Assembly (NCBI RefSeq): GCF_007655135.1
Contig: NC_045133.1
Location: 24,153,845-24,217,844, forward strand
Direction: 5' to 3'
Source of the DNA: Punica granatum
Lineage: Eukaryota > Streptophyta > Magnoliopsida > Myrtales > Lythraceae
DNA: 64,000 bases
Shown here: piece by piece, positions 39,729 to 51,902 of the stretch
How positions within the stretch are numbered: the stretch's first letter is position 1
Layout: each line of letters begins with the position of its first letter
Program-made: the position numbers and the translations under genes
Notes under the pieces: generated by a model
The model's database searches: none
What the model was told of the DNA's origin: nothing
Seen by the model: only the letters and a program-made list of their open reading frames with translations

Positions 39729-41440
39729 CGGTGCAGATGACAATTTCCCTGACTGATTAAGCACAAGAAGACCTTCGAAAGTCAATATACCTTCAAAAGA
39801 AACAACAGTTTCACCAAAATTTACAAACAGAAAGATTTGCCATTCATAGTAGCTAGAGAACATTTTGGTAATGTAATGAAGCTGCAACTCGTGAAAAAAT
39901 ACAACTGATTAAGTGGAAGGTGAAGAGTACAGACATTTGATAGTTTAGAAAGTTTATCGTAGAACTCTAAAGAATAGGAGAATTATGTAGGTATGATACA
40001 ATGAAAAATTATGGGAGGAGAAAGAAACCCTACTAAACCTTGCAAAAGTTCTTTTGAGTTGTTGCAGAGCCCAAAAAAAATAATCACTTATCAGTATGAT
40101 ATATGATGCTACCAGTAAAGGTTTAAGGCTTATTGTTATGAACGGCTTTTTATGCAAGACAGAATAGAGAACCACTGACAATACTTGTCTCCACTGATAC
40201 AGAGGACAAGAAGTCGAAGGAATTTTACCAAGCAACATGTATCAAAATTATCCATCTGAAACAATGTCCAACACAGATGAACTTAGCGAAACTTCATCCC
40301 TTTATAACTCAAGAATGTAAATTATAAGCCAAACTAGCTACAAAAACCCAAAGGGCAGGGAATCAAATGAGGAGATCAATCAAATAAGCTTTAATGCAGA
40401 CCAAGAAATTCCAGGATAATCACCTTCCATTTCAGCCATGCATGGAGGGACATAATTATGTGTTTCGGCAATTACTCTATCCAAAGAAATGGCAACGCAA
40501 ATAACAAGAAAAAGTGGAGCTCCATAACGAACAATTTATCATTGTCTAATTACAATTTGACTGACATTCAATAAACATACCCTAAAGAACCAAACTTTAC
40601 CAAATGTCAGGTGTTTAAACTCACAATCATCAAGCTGCTCACGCAACGAACAATAATTGAACTGATGACAAAGCGTAAGAAGTAGCACATAGAACTCAGT
40701 TAACAAGTCACTGTCTAATAAACAAGGAACCTCAAATAATCATCGAACAAACTGCTCCCGTAACTCCCAAACTTAAGTACATCGAGACTACTACTTCAAA
40801 ACAACCAGATTACCAACAAGAACTAGCAGACAAGCCTCGTATATAATACTCAATTCTGTTTCAACAATTCTAGAAAGCGATGAAAACCAACTTATATCAA
40901 AAGGGCAAGTCTTAATACTCAGACTTATAGAGCTGCTCAGCCAAGAGCAGAGAGAAAAACTGACACACTGAGCACAAGAAGCCACCAGTAACACTCAAAT
41001 TCCGAACTTTCACTTCAGAAAACCATCGAAACGCTCCAGCGGTTCAAAATTTACGAGCTTTAGCAGCGATTCAAGCTCATGTGCCGAGCTCACAAGAGAA
41101 GCTTAACCAGCAAACACAGACAACCAGACCGAAGGACAAGAACTACCCATTGCATAGCGTTAAACAGAGATACAGCGGAGCCATCTTTAACACTGACAGG
41201 GGTTCAATTGAATAGAATTGACGGACCTGCTGACGATAATGCAAGCGGGAGAACGCAGGAGAATTCAGAGGCGGGAGAGGACTGAATGATCGGTGTCGCC
41301 GTCCATGGGAGGGGGAAAGGGACGGCGGGGAGGGTCCGGAGAAGGCCTGAGGGGTCAATGTGGGATTGGCGAGGGCGGTGGTCTCAGTCTCGCCGGCGAG
41401 GGGGCAGGGGAGAGGCTTCCATTCTGAGGTCCTCGGGCCA
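39729..41440 (-). other. Probable 5' UTR intron and leader of the CID gene
   Basis: On the minus strand a good acceptor (AATCAGTCAG) lies about 25 bp before the ATG, and a donor-like CAG/GTCCGTCAA sits near 41225-41235, next to a GC-rich, GA-rich leader at about 41200-41470. This would put the transcription start near 41.4 kb with a 1.5-kb leader intron. No coding sequence is visible. Confidence 0.45.
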
Positions 41441-41464
41441 GAGAGAGAGAGAGAGAGAGAGAGA
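41441..41464. repeat. (GA)12 microsatellite in the CID gene leader/promoter
   Basis: Twelve perfect GA units ((TC)12 in the direction of the CID gene). CT-rich tracts are common near plant transcription starts. Confidence 0.9.
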
Positions 41465-44335
41465 AGAGTGGCTGTTTTATAGCGTTGGGGTTTTCTTTTG
41501 GTTTTTTTGGTCTTTGAGGGGTGAAGATGAACGTGAGATTTTTGTCCAAATTACTGAAATACCCCCAAGGGTGTGGTCGGGGGCTTTGCTCGCACCCTGA
41601 GAAAATCCTGGATCCGTCCCTGCACCTAACAGGGCCATAGCTCGTAGCCGAGATAAGCACTCTTCTCAAACGTCATCAATTCTTGATACATGACGCCATA
41701 CACTAGGCCAGAACTATGAACGAAGAACAGACTACGCTACACTGCATATGGATCCGATTGGTCCAGAAAGTCGACGAGCATCTCACTGCCATGCTAAGTC
41801 AAAGTACTTGTGTCGAGTTTGTTCTTTACGAATAGAGTATATACGTTGGCTTTGCACTGAAGTTTACATATACATTGCATGCATTATGAAACTATAACGC
41901 AAGTGAATTCATAATCCCCGACGTCGGTGCCGCTTTTCATGTGTTGTTTTGTTGTTATACCGTTAGTCAGTCGTTACAACATAACGTATGAAAAAAAAAA
42001 AGGAAAAAGAAAATGTCTTGTTCAATTGTTGATTGATTTATATGGCAGGTTGTATCAAAACAAATATGGTTGCATGCACTGTGACATAGTTTGTTGGAAT
42101 TAGTCCTAATTGCTAAGATCTCTTTCTTGGAGCACTGCAGTTGGTATATGCATTTTTGGGTAGTCTTATTATGTCCATTCTCTTTTCTTCTGTGAATTTG
42201 TCGCATGCAATTTAACATTGTTAGTTTTATTCATTTATTATTAAGTTTCTTTGGTAGTCAAATTTAAATTGAAAACCATCAAATATTATTATTTGATATA
42301 ATTTATCACCCAAGGAAGCAATATCAATGCCAACATTTAAAAAAATTTGACAAAAAAAAAATGGTAGCAGGGGGAAAAGGGGTTGATGCAGAGGGTGGAA
42401 TCAACCATCGATTTGGGACCATGAACATTCCGAATTTGGTTATTATCAATAAGACTTTTATGTCCCTATATTTTTAATCTCTTGTCAATTTCATTCTAAG
42501 TCCATAGACATCATTTATAATTGCAAGGAAAAAAAAAGTCAATTATGATTCTCAACTCTAACCTTATTTTGGTTTTAATCCTAAATCTAATTTTTGGCTA
42601 ATTTTTTTCCTCAACGTTTCCTAGTTTGTCTAGTTTTAGTCCTGTTCTTGATATGATACATCTTTTATTTCCTCTTTTAATTTCGCTATGCTGTTTATGG
42701 CTCTTCCTTTTTTGACGGAAAATATTTCAATTTGGAAAAATGAAATTAATTATATGTTTATGTATATTTTTTTTGGTAGATATGTTTGTGAGCAATTTAA
42801 TATGATATATGTATCATGAATCATAAAACACCGATCTTCCTTTTTCTGTTACAAAGTATACCTATGAGTTTCAGTAGCAATAGATAGAATTGAGAATTAA
42901 AACATGATGATAAATTTCACTTATGAGAGTTGAATACAAAATCTCTTTAATATTTCTAATAGTGGGCAATACTACAATACCAAACTATGTTTCTTTAAAT
43001 CACAAATTAATTAAGCTCTCTCTGGAACTTGATTAAGAATAAAAAAAATAGGAATCTTGGATAAATATCACATAATAAGATTTATTTTTCTTATTTATGA
43101 CCAACGAGATTCACAGCTCTAAAAAGGGATAGATAGAAGAGAGACTTACAAAAGTACAAAAAACTCATGAATAAAAATTGAACGAAAAATCTCTTAATTA
43201 AAGACGAAGTCAACTCATCAATCCCTCTTTCTCGAATAAGGTTTATGTAGGATATTTTGGTCCGCCCATGAGGAACCCAATCCGATACGAACTGAGTTCG
43301 GAACCCGACTATCTCTCGTATATTGAATGCGACGATGACCAATATTATTCTCCAATTGATGATTGAGAATAATGTGCATTCGGCTACAAGTATCTATCTC
43401 ATGTAAGCCCTGGTTTTGTCATGGACAGTTAATCTGGGATTAGTTGCCATTTTATTGGCTGCATTATACATAAAAGGGTAGCAGCACATTAAGAGGGGTG
43501 CAGCTATATAGGTATGTGCGGTAATGTATGTAAGAGGCATACGCACAAGTGGGTTATGGCCAAGAGGTGTGTGTGCAGGCAAGTATGCATGTGCACATGA
43601 GAGAGCCACAGGGACAACAAGAGAGAAATACCCATGTGTATTGCTTCGTGCTCCCATTAGAGATCGTGAGTCGGTACTTGTGCCGTTGAATAAGCTTGGT
43701 TCCCGCTCGATTATGTAGTGGGAATCCATCGCCGGTGTCGTTCGTGATTGTCCTAGCAGGAGACCCGGTATACGACCAACTCCAATTTATAATTTCTTGG
43801 GAACCCGGTAAATGCATCTAGGGGTGACTTGAAATTTATATCGGTTAATTAGATCGAGTTATTTGATATTGGATCATGTTTCCCAACAGTTTAATTTTTA
43901 ATGGAAATTCTGTACATATTCTGTTCAAAAAATAAAAAGTTCGAAATAACTGGAATTGGAGATTTGGATGCAGTTCCTAATTCATGATCTTGCATTCATT
44001 CCGAATTGTATTCTCGTCAAGGCCTTTCATTTCATAATAAGCTGCAATATACCGAACTATTACAACAACGAAAACAATCATCGGACAGTAACATAAATTT
44101 GATCAAAAAAGACAAATAACGAATTTATCACTAAAGCATCAATCAAGTTCCGAATGGAACATTCAACAATAATGAATGCCCTAATCATAGTTGTCAACAT
44201 TTACATTGAACTTGCTAAATTAACGTAGACACATCTTCAAACCATGTATAGCCACTAATACCATAAGCTTATGTATACCTTCTCGATATAACATCATTCG
44301 GCTTTGATTCGCACCTTGCGCTTCAATATTATTTA
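41465..44335. other. Intergenic region between the CID gene and EXO70
   Basis: Mostly AT-rich. At 41581-41622 a fragment ends in GGATCCGTCCCTG, like a hAT-type terminal repeat (CAGGGACGGATCC on the minus strand), with no partner found. Around 43450-43730 a less AT-rich stretch has overlapping frames on both strands and no known domain. The last 300 bp should hold the EXO70 3' UTR. Confidence 0.45.
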
Positions 44336-46420
44336 CTATTTCCTCTTTCCCGTCATTGCTGGATTCCCATCAAATAGCTCATCGATAAGAGTCTCCAGAT
44401 CGTCGGACTGATACTTAATGTACTTTTCCGACTGCCTCCCAGGGGTCAGAGTCTGCGCAAACCGCCCCAAGAACGAGCGGTATGCTGGTATGACCACCGC
44501 AGAGATTGAAACCCGGAGCTCCGACTGCAATTGCTCGTCACACACGACCCATGAGCTCTGTGTCTTGTGGATCTCATCGAACATTGCGTTGAAGTTCTTG
44601 AACCTTTCCTTGAGCTCAGGCTTCATGACCTTCCCGTTCACGGTCAGCCCGTGGTCGTCCCTCAAGCATCCTAGAACCTTGTTCCACGTCTCTCTCTGGT
44701 AGTTCTTGTGGCACTGCCTGAGGTCAGAGGACTTCTTGCGGCGCCACTGGTCGCCCATTAATTCATTGATCTGTGGCGATCCTTTCACTTTCTGCAAGAT
44801 GTAGCGGCCGTTGTTCATCATGAATATCGAGCTTAGGGAAATGTCTTTGTAGAGCTTCGCCTTCTTCTCCAAGTAAGAATCCAACAAATCCATAACCTTT
44901 GCGATTTGCAACGAGAACTGTGACTTCTCCGCCTCATTCGGATCTTGATACTGCGCAGAGTTGTCGCCTTGGAATTCCGCCCTGTTGTTCGAGTCGGCGC
45001 GCTCTATCTTCAAATGGTCCCTGAAGACCTGTTCGAGGGTGTCCTTGTACTCGCACGTCAACTCCAAATAGTTCATGATGTAACGAGTCAAAGGATGGAT
45101 GGCCCCGCCCGGGACAACATTCTTCGCCGTGTCTGACCTGATGGAATTCTCCAAGTCACAGAATATACTCACCGTGGCTTCCCCGAGCCTCGACCGTGCA
45201 GTCACAAGCTCCGACTTAACAAACTCGTGGCCCTTATCTTCCCCGAAAAGCCCATTGATGATGGGGTCCATATCTCTCAAGGCCTCATACATGTCCAAGA
45301 ACTTGAATAACTTCTCAGGGGAGCGCTTGGAAATGGCGATGGACTCGGCGAAATTGAGCATCTGAATCATGATGCTCCGAGTGAGGTTGCAAAAGAGGTA
45401 GGCCGAGGTGTCGGGACAGCCCGTGAACACGCTCTCAATGAGCTTTAATTCACTCGGAAAGTACACTCCCACAGATTGCTTCAAAGTCTCGACCCATTTG
45501 GTGATCTCCCTCTGCAGTGACTCCCAGTGCATCTTTTGCACGTCGTCCATGCTGATGCCGTCGAAGCCAATTTTGCTCAATAGCTCATCGATCGTGTTCC
45601 TCCTCATTAGGATGAAGACTTGGCAACACTCGGTCTCATAGCCGCCCGATATCATCTCCTTGGCAATCTTATTCAAATGGGACACCGCGTCTTGCGGATA
45701 ATCTAGAGACTTATCGCCATCCTCGACGTGATCATCACCTTCTTGCTTCGTGTCCTTATTCTCATCGCCATTATTGTCCACATTAACGGGCTTGCAATCT
45801 TCTAGCAACGCCCTAAACTCATCCTCCAACAAAGCCATAGCTTGCTGGTGAATTCTCCCGACACGATTGATCAACAGGCCACTACTCTCCCCCCATTTCG
45901 ACCCATCGAGCGAGGCATTCAATTTTGAGACACGAGCCACAGCCTGCAAGATGGAAGAGTCGTCATCAGGGTGTTGGCCCCATCTCGATTTCCCTTCCTC
46001 GACATCGGCGATGTAGTTCGACACCTTCTCTTGCACGAGATCTAGGAACCTATGGATGGACAGCTCATGGACCTCCAAGGAGGTATTCGTCTCGGTTTCG
46101 ACGGCAAGATAAGAGAGGAAGTTGTCGATATCTTCCAAAATCTTGTCGAAGCTATGGGGAGCATCATCGTCGCCCTTTGGGGTGGCATCTTCTGGAGGAT
46201 TTGCTTCGACGCTCTCTTCGGCTTCTTTTCCTTCCTCCTTCTCCTCCTTCTCCTCCTCGATCTTGTCCACATTGTTCACCGATGGTGTTCCATCACCTTC
46301 CACCTTGGCCTCGACCGCAGCTGGAGAGTCTGGAGGAGCCGCCGAGGGATTCGACTCTTCCCACGCCTCGCGATCCTTGTGAGCAAAGCTACTAGATTTC
46401 TCGGGGGGAGCTTTGTCCAT
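44336..46420 (-). CDS. EXO70: Exocyst complex subunit EXO70 family protein
   Basis: Intronless 694-residue protein, as usual for the plant EXO70 subfamilies outside EXO70A. Residues 1-85 are acidic and low-complexity (E/K/P/A-rich). The N-terminal rod contains FDKILEDIDNFLSYLA and INRVGRIHQQAMALLEDEFR. The EXO70 domain follows from about residue 250, with EMISGGYETECCQVF, DDVQKMHWESLQREITKWV, QMLNFAESIAISKRSPEKLF and, near the end, WVVCDEQLQSELRVSISAVV and FLGRFAQTL. EXO70 targets the exocyst to the plasma membrane through phosphoinositide binding, for secretion and polar growth. The block around VQKMHWESL looks to me most like the C/F group, but I cannot fix the subfamily without a tree. Long antisense frames at its 5' end (45925-46480) are shadows. 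Confidence 0.93.
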   Translation of the reverse strand: MDKAPPEKSSSFAHKDREAWEESNPSAAPPDSPAAVEAKVEGDGTPSVNNVDKIEEEKEEKEEGKEAEESVEANPPEDATPKGDDDAPHSFDKILEDIDNFLSYLAVETETNTSLEVHELSIHRFLDLVQEKVSNYIADVEEGKSRWGQHPDDDSSILQAVARVSKLNASLDGSKWGESSGLLINRVGRIHQQAMALLEDEFRALLEDCKPVNVDNNGDENKDTKQEGDDHVEDGDKSLDYPQDAVSHLNKIAKEMISGGYETECCQVFILMRRNTIDELLSKIGFDGISMDDVQKMHWESLQREITKWVETLKQSVGVYFPSELKLIESVFTGCPDTSAYLFCNLTRSIMIQMLNFAESIAISKRSPEKLFKFLDMYEALRDMDPIINGLFGEDKGHEFVKSELVTARSRLGEATVSIFCDLENSIRSDTAKNVVPGGAIHPLTRYIMNYLELTCEYKDTLEQVFRDHLKIERADSNNRAEFQGDNSAQYQDPNEAEKSQFSLQIAKVMDLLDSYLEKKAKLYKDISLSSIFMMNNGRYILQKVKGSPQINELMGDQWRRKKSSDLRQCHKNYQRETWNKVLGCLRDDHGLTVNGKVMKPELKERFKNFNAMFDEIHKTQSSWVVCDEQLQSELRVSISAVVIPAYRSFLGRFAQTLTPGRQSEKYIKYQSDDLETLIDELFDGNPAMTGKRK

Positions 46421-46870
46421 TATTGGGGAATCACAATGAAATGCAATGAAAGAAAGGTAGAACGGAACAAGGAGAGATAAGCTATTGGTGTGTTCTATGG
46501 AATTGTTCAGTCGTTACTTTCGATTTCCTTTGGGACTTAGCTTTTTTTGAGGGATTGAAATGGTCTTTTTGTGTAGGGAGAGAGAGAGAGTGTGTGTTGG
46601 GAACGTACGGACGTAAATTCTAGTGGAGGAGAGTTTATCGTGCTCATCTTTGTTAATTGCTATCCATGAAACTGTTCTTCACCATTTATGGGGGCAACAC
46701 GTAAAATACGCGAGGGAACAGCGTCTCTTCTCCCTAGCTACAATCCGCGGATGAGAAATCTCGAAAGATGATCGGAAAATATTGTCCGACAATGTCATGA
46801 TATTCATGATCATGGAACGTGCTATGCGTAGCGTAGTGAGGCTCGGAAAGCCATAGGATCCATGCTTGCA

Positions 46871-46960
46871 GAGTTTTACTCCTTAATGGGCAGACCCGAC
46901 TCAATTGGATTAGTCGGGGCTTAATTGAGCTTCTGGATATTAGATTTTACACCGAAAAAT
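46871..46960 (+). mobile_element. SINE 3'-end fragment
   Basis: Matches the 3' half of the SINE at 15075-15275: CCTTAATGGGCAGACCCGAC, TTGGATTAGTCGGGGC, GATTTTACACCGAAAAA. It lacks the tRNA-related 5' part, consistent with 5' truncation. Divergence between the two copies suggests an old family. Confidence 0.65.
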
Positions 46961-47033
46961 GGAAGTTCTATTTCTTTTAAAATGTAAAATGCCAGTTGAT
47001 CGTTGAAATGCTAAGGTTGAATATATAATACTA

Positions 47034-47900
47034 AACGGACCTTGCATTGTAACACACGAACAATTATTACAGTTGTATTCTGATAACATGCTAAATGAAC
47101 TTTCAACACACGAAAGCTTCAATTCAAGCTCTAGTCATCTAGAAAGTGCAACGTGCTTCCCAATTGGAGCCGGGAGTTGCAAGATTATACGGGCGAGTTA
47201 ATTGGCAGGTAAGATGGCCGAAATTCTTTTAATAAAAAAGAAGCAAACTAGAAATTAATACACACAATATATCGAAATAGCCAATATCAAGGCCGGAAGA
47301 AGAGCGTGCCCCCAGTCGGCGGGTGCCTCAATCCATCTTTTGGATAACAAACAAACGGGTATTGAATTCGCATATCCTAGCCTATCGTTGCCGCTCCACA
47401 TCTTCAACAATGTGAGAAAGACAGAATATTGATTCCTTGCACAAGGCATAGCCTAGCACATTGATAAAAGGGAACAACAATGGTCGTAAAACATTAAAAA
47501 AGGCCATGCAAATCTTAACATTCCAACCAATGAACGCTAAGGCTAAACGGAAGTTCAAAACGACTACGAAATGCAAGTTCATTGCAGAACGAAAGGTTGA
47601 TTTTGAATAGAACAGACTAAGTGAACCTTGCACTGTAACATTCCGAATACTTAGCAATCATAGAAAATACTAGGCTGAGATTCGACGTACGAACTCTTAA
47701 TTCAAGCTCCAAATATCGAGAAAGTGCAACATGCTTCCCAATCAGTGCTGAGAGCTACAATATTATACATGAGAGTTAATTGGCAATTAAGAAGGTCGAA
47801 ACTAAAAGAAAATAATGAAACAAAATATAAATAAATGCCAAACTATATATCGAAATCGTCGACGTTGAAGTTGGAACGAAAGCATTGACAAAAAATAAAT
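47034..47900. repeat. Two diverged direct repeats, 588 bp apart
   Basis: Copy 1 (about 47034-47340) and copy 2 (about 47622-47900) share GACCTTGCATTGTAACA/GAACCTTGCACTGTAACA, then AGAAAGTGCAAC(G/A)TGCTTCCCAAT, GAGTTAATTGGCA and ATATATCGAAAT in the same order and spacing. They are about 75-80% alike by eye. Neither copy has a preserved reading frame. Confidence 0.6.
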
Positions 47901-48149
47901 AAATAAATAAATAAAAGTTAGAACGATCCCTTGACTTGACAAAAATCTCTTTAACTTGTCCCGAGTTGGTACCAAAACATTTTTCGTCGACACATAAGCA
48001 TATGACGATCCCTTTTTCATTTGAGAATTTGTTTTTCACACTTAGTTGAAAAAATATTTTCATGTACAATTTCGTCAAAACTTTGGATATAGCCGCTATC
48101 CGCTTCCAACCATGACATCTCTCTCGATCAAGGCCCTACAGTCCGATCA

Positions 48150-48300
48150 TTGCTGCTTCACATCTTCGTTAATGGGAGAGCAAGGCGAGAAAACGTCGTT
48201 GAGCATGATGATGGCAACAACATTGCATTTGATAGCATAGTGCAACATGCATGGTGATGACCCGCTCGCTAGCTCATTTTTTCGAGCCAATGATTTTTGC
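48150..48300 (-). pseudogene. Possible ankyrin-repeat gene relic
   Basis: The minus strand reads LARKNELASGSSP, then CMLHYAIKCNVVAIIMLND. The LHYAIKCxxVAII pattern resembles an ankyrin helix pair (TPLHYAxxxGHxxIV). A stop follows shortly, and the frame is lost in a poly-A tract on the other side. Only one repeat is visible, so this is tentative. Confidence 0.25.
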
Positions 48301-50258
48301 AAAAAAATCCCGCTAATTTGTGCGTTGAAGCACGGTTTGCTCGATAAAAAAAAAAAAAAAAAAAAGGCCGAGCACATCGATGTCGAGGTCCCTGTCAACA
48401 CAGGGATGTCAACACTGTACTTGTTGCAATCATGGCAATAGTGGATACCATAGCGCCATGGCAGCGAGAAGGCCAATAGTCATAAAACATGAAATCCCCA
48501 ACACAGGAATGTCGACACATCAGCATATGACGATCTATTTTCCATTTGAGAACTTGTTATTCATACATTAATTTGAAGAGTTACTTTCATGCACAATGTT
48601 ATCAATACAGCTACTTTACTATCGCTACTTGGTATTCCACTGCCCATGGTCCTAGGAGTTATACACGGGGGAGCGGAACAAGGTGCATTTTAAATAAATA
48701 GAAAGGGAACAACAATTGTCGTAAAACATTAAAAGAACTGGAAGAATGAGTTGATGCATTTTTATGGGAGCTCCTATTCCCATGCCTCCACGGGCTTGCT
48801 GACTCTCCGCGGCGACATCCTAAATTTGTTTTTGACCGGCAACATAAATTATTCATCATGCCTCATCCCTTTCATTCTTTTCAACATAAATTATTTTTTT
48901 CCCTTAAATAGAGAACATAAGTTACAACCAAATGGCAAGTAATGTGAGGGTCCGTGTAAGAGAGACAGGATTCTACACCAATGAAAGCAACTAATTAAAT
49001 TCAACCCAAAACCATATAAACCCATTAATTATTAAAGATATTATTTTTCATGATTAACCTCCATCGTATTTTATACAATCGATTTGGGTGGCGACTTGCT
49101 CGGGAACCTACATATGAACATCTCCCTTGATCTTTCAATCGGGAAATTATAATATCCCAAAAAACTCTATAAAAACGAAACCAAATTTTGTTTTGTGGTA
49201 TCCATTAATCTCTTATTATTTTGAAAATAAATTAGGATTAGAAAATACCTCAAGATCAGCTTTGTGTTTTTCATTAAATGCTTTCTTCACGATTTTCACG
49301 AACTGTTCAGGAGTTTTTGGGGAATTTTCTTTAACATAAATGCGTGAGCAATTTTTTTAAACCCATTAACTTGGTCATTTGTGGAAGCGACCAACTCCTC
49401 GCTCAACTCACTCGGAGCCTTAAGTAAAAAAACATAAAGTGCACTTATACATTTGAAAAGAAGGAAAAGAATGATGAATGATGAATAATTTAATTTTACG
49501 TTGTCGCCGCGAACAAGAGAAATGTATTGCTCTACAGAGGTATTTGCTTGTGATGGAATATATGATTGACTTTCAAAAAACAATAGGAAATTATGCTAAA
49601 ACATGGGATGGCCTGGCACTATGCGAAGTATGACGAGCGTCAAGAGCTTGCGGAGATGATGGAGAAAGCCCGGCGAGATAAGATTGGATTATGGCCGGGG
49701 AAGATGGAAGGGAGCCCATAGAGCCATGGGTGTGGCGCCAGAGAAAAAGAGAGGGAAAAGGTTGTAGCTAACCTAAGTTGGAAATCAGTTACATTCCATA
49801 TTGTACTACTCAAGCAAATGATCGAATATGAACATTGTAATATTTTCAAGAAAATTTTAGGTGATCCTACCTCAAATGACACGGTGAGGAAGAACTAATA
49901 CGAATTTTTTAATGAAGAATAATTATGACAATTATTCGAGTGATTAACATCAAGTTCCTAATTTCATATAATTTAATTCATACTTCTTCATGCCACATGA
50001 CGAGGTAGGATCACCCAATAACTTCTCAATATTTTCGGAATTTAAATTAGCAATGGGTGTAATAGAATGATAGGACTTGTTGCCAGATTCATAACTTTAT
50101 TAGGACTTGAACCTATGAATTTTCTTCAGCTCATAAACATTGAGATCATCTTTTATATCTAATTTCTAGTAAATTGACATGCTTTATGATTCAGTTTATG
50201 GCATCGCACTTAAATTGATTTCTTTTGCACTTTAAATTTTCTTCAGTTTATGTTTCAG

Positions 50259-50963
50259 CTTGTGGTGGAAAGATTAGGACTTCAGAAATTGAATATATTG
50301 ATTCTGAGAAGTTGACTGATGAGGAAGATGTTGATGCAGCCCTCAAGGTATTGGATTAGCTTTCTTGGCGTTGATTGTGGCCTTTTCATCTAGTATGTTA
50401 GATCTGCCATTTCATGCATTGGAGAAGTTTTCTGCAGAAAGTCAGTACTGGCTACTACTTATGAGTATTTTCCCTTTTACTGCTTATTTCAGACGCTCTT
50501 GGCTGGACTAGATTCATTCTAAAGATTGGCTACTGGTATGCGATACGCTGAATAATGTTCGACGATTGGCATTGTTTCACAAGGAAGTCATGCTTGATAT
50601 AGTGTAAGTCCTTGATTGCCACTATTCTGATTCTTTTATTTATTTCATTTTTGAATCTCCCGGAGCCATTTAGTTCGTCTCCACTCCCTAATGTTCAACG
50701 TATTGCTCTACAGGGGAGATGTCATCACTCTTTTGGTGCAATCCCTGAAGAATCCATGGCATCGATAGACATCTTCAATGCTTATTATGATCAGTTGATT
50801 GATTTTTTGGACCATCAGGTAACAAATCTATCTGCAGTTGACTGCCACACTTACTTGCTGTTACCTAAGTTGCAACCATATCTTAAAACACAGGAATCCT
50901 CGAATTCGAGCAAAGGCATCAATGTGCTTTTGCAGAAGTGCTCTGCGACTGGTGAGACAAATG
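50259..50963 (+). pseudogene. Broken ARM-repeat protein gene (At3g01450/At5g14790-like)
   Basis: Exon remnants keep splice sites and family sequence: 50259-50347 (EYIDSEKLTDEEDVDAALK, acceptor TTTCAG, donor AAG/GTATTG) and 50493-50603 (TLLAGLDS, then KDWLLVCDTLNNVRRLALFH). The next segment, from 50714, has VQSLKNP, then MASIDIFNAYYDQLIDFLDH, then LLPKLQPYLK and RNPRIRAKASMCFCRSALRL. Between GLDS and KDW four extra bases (TTCT) create a TAA and shift the frame. About ten residues are missing after SLKNP. A further frameshift falls within the PYLK-HRNPRIR block. The C-terminal third of the family is absent. These lesions and the flanking transposons make it a pseudogene. The family identification is from memory; the ARM/HEAT character is consistent. 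Confidence 0.7.
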
Positions 50964-51070
50964 ACAAACACCCTATTTATTTATTCATTTATTTGCGTAC
51001 TTATTTATGAATAGTCAACTGCTCTCGATCTTGGATCTTGCCTGAACCCAACCCTCCCAATTTCGCCGAC

Positions 51071-51232
51071 AAAATATTGGGTGAGTAATACACAGTAAAA
51101 TGGTTGTGTAAAACTTTACTTCCGAATAACACGTGTTCAGTAAGAAAAAGAGAGAGTTGTGTAGTGAGACTTGTCATTCGGGGATGAAGTTTTACACAAT
51201 CACTTAATTATATATTACTCACTAGATATTTT
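51071..51232. mobile_element. Foldback MITE, about 162 bp
   Basis: The left arm AAAATATTGGGTGAGTAATA and the right arm, which on the opposite strand reads AAAATATCTAGTGAGTAATA, continue as matching TGTGTAAAACTT and CCGAAT blocks. The inverted repeat is about 55 bp per arm around a loop of about 50 bp. The ends carry no recognised superfamily motif. Flanking TA may be the target site. It lies just downstream of the ARM pseudogene. Confidence 0.6.
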
Positions 51233-51902
51233 CTCAATTTCGCTTCCCCTTATATAATCGTCTATGAAATCGATATCCTTTAAATAAAGAAGGAATTCCA
51301 TGTACAACGATACTTTTCGCTCATAAATGTAAGAAAAACCGGATCTGGTGCTAATACTGATTTACATTAGCTACTTGTGCGTCTTGGCATCGGTCTATCC
51401 CCTGCCTATTGTTGTGCTACCATGTGGTAACGTATCAGTCGTTAACATCTAGTTGAAGGAGACCATTTATCGACCCATTTAAAGTTTGAATGTTAACGTA
51501 GAAATCGAAGGGATGTGTCACCAGAATCACGATTTTAATCTCTACTTAACCGATAGAAATCACTATGCAAGTAACCGATAAAAATCATTATAAAAATCAC
51601 TGTCACTTAACGAATCTTTATTTGTAAAGCTTGGCCGCTAACAGTCTCCATCGCATGGCAACTGCCGAGTGTACATGAAGTTTGTGCCTAGTTGTGGAAG
51701 TCTCAAGTTCCACGTGAATTCTCAACTGTGATACTCCGAACTTGGATCAACCAATCTTATTTGCCAAGAAATCTTTCAGATGTTCATGACACAGTTCTGC
51801 ATCATCTGATACTTCACCGCACTTCCCCCGACCATAGTCCCTTTGCTTCTACTCCCTAAGGCGATGAATGCAGGGCACTTCACAACAATGTGGTAGCAAC
51901 CC

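Larger units (their letters stand above)
46421..50258. other. Degraded intergenic region with local duplications
   Basis: Starts with the EXO70 promoter, then a SINE 3' fragment (46871-46960), two diverged direct copies of a roughly 280-bp segment (47034-47340 and 47622-47900), an (AAAT)n run near 47895-47914, a 20-A run near 48346, and a possible ankyrin-repeat relic around 48150-48300 (-). The motif AACAACAAT(T/G)GTCGTAAAACATTAAAA occurs near 47472 and 48707. No intact gene is visible. Confidence 0.5.

Noticed and set aside
41581..41622. hAT-like terminal sequence (CAGGGACGGATCC on the minus strand)
   Set aside because: Only one end is present, with no matching opposite terminus or duplication. 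Noted in the intergenic entry only.
45925..46480. Antisense ORFs of 142 and 156 codons over EXO70
   Set aside because: They mirror the acidic low-complexity N-terminal coding region of EXO70 and have no domain.
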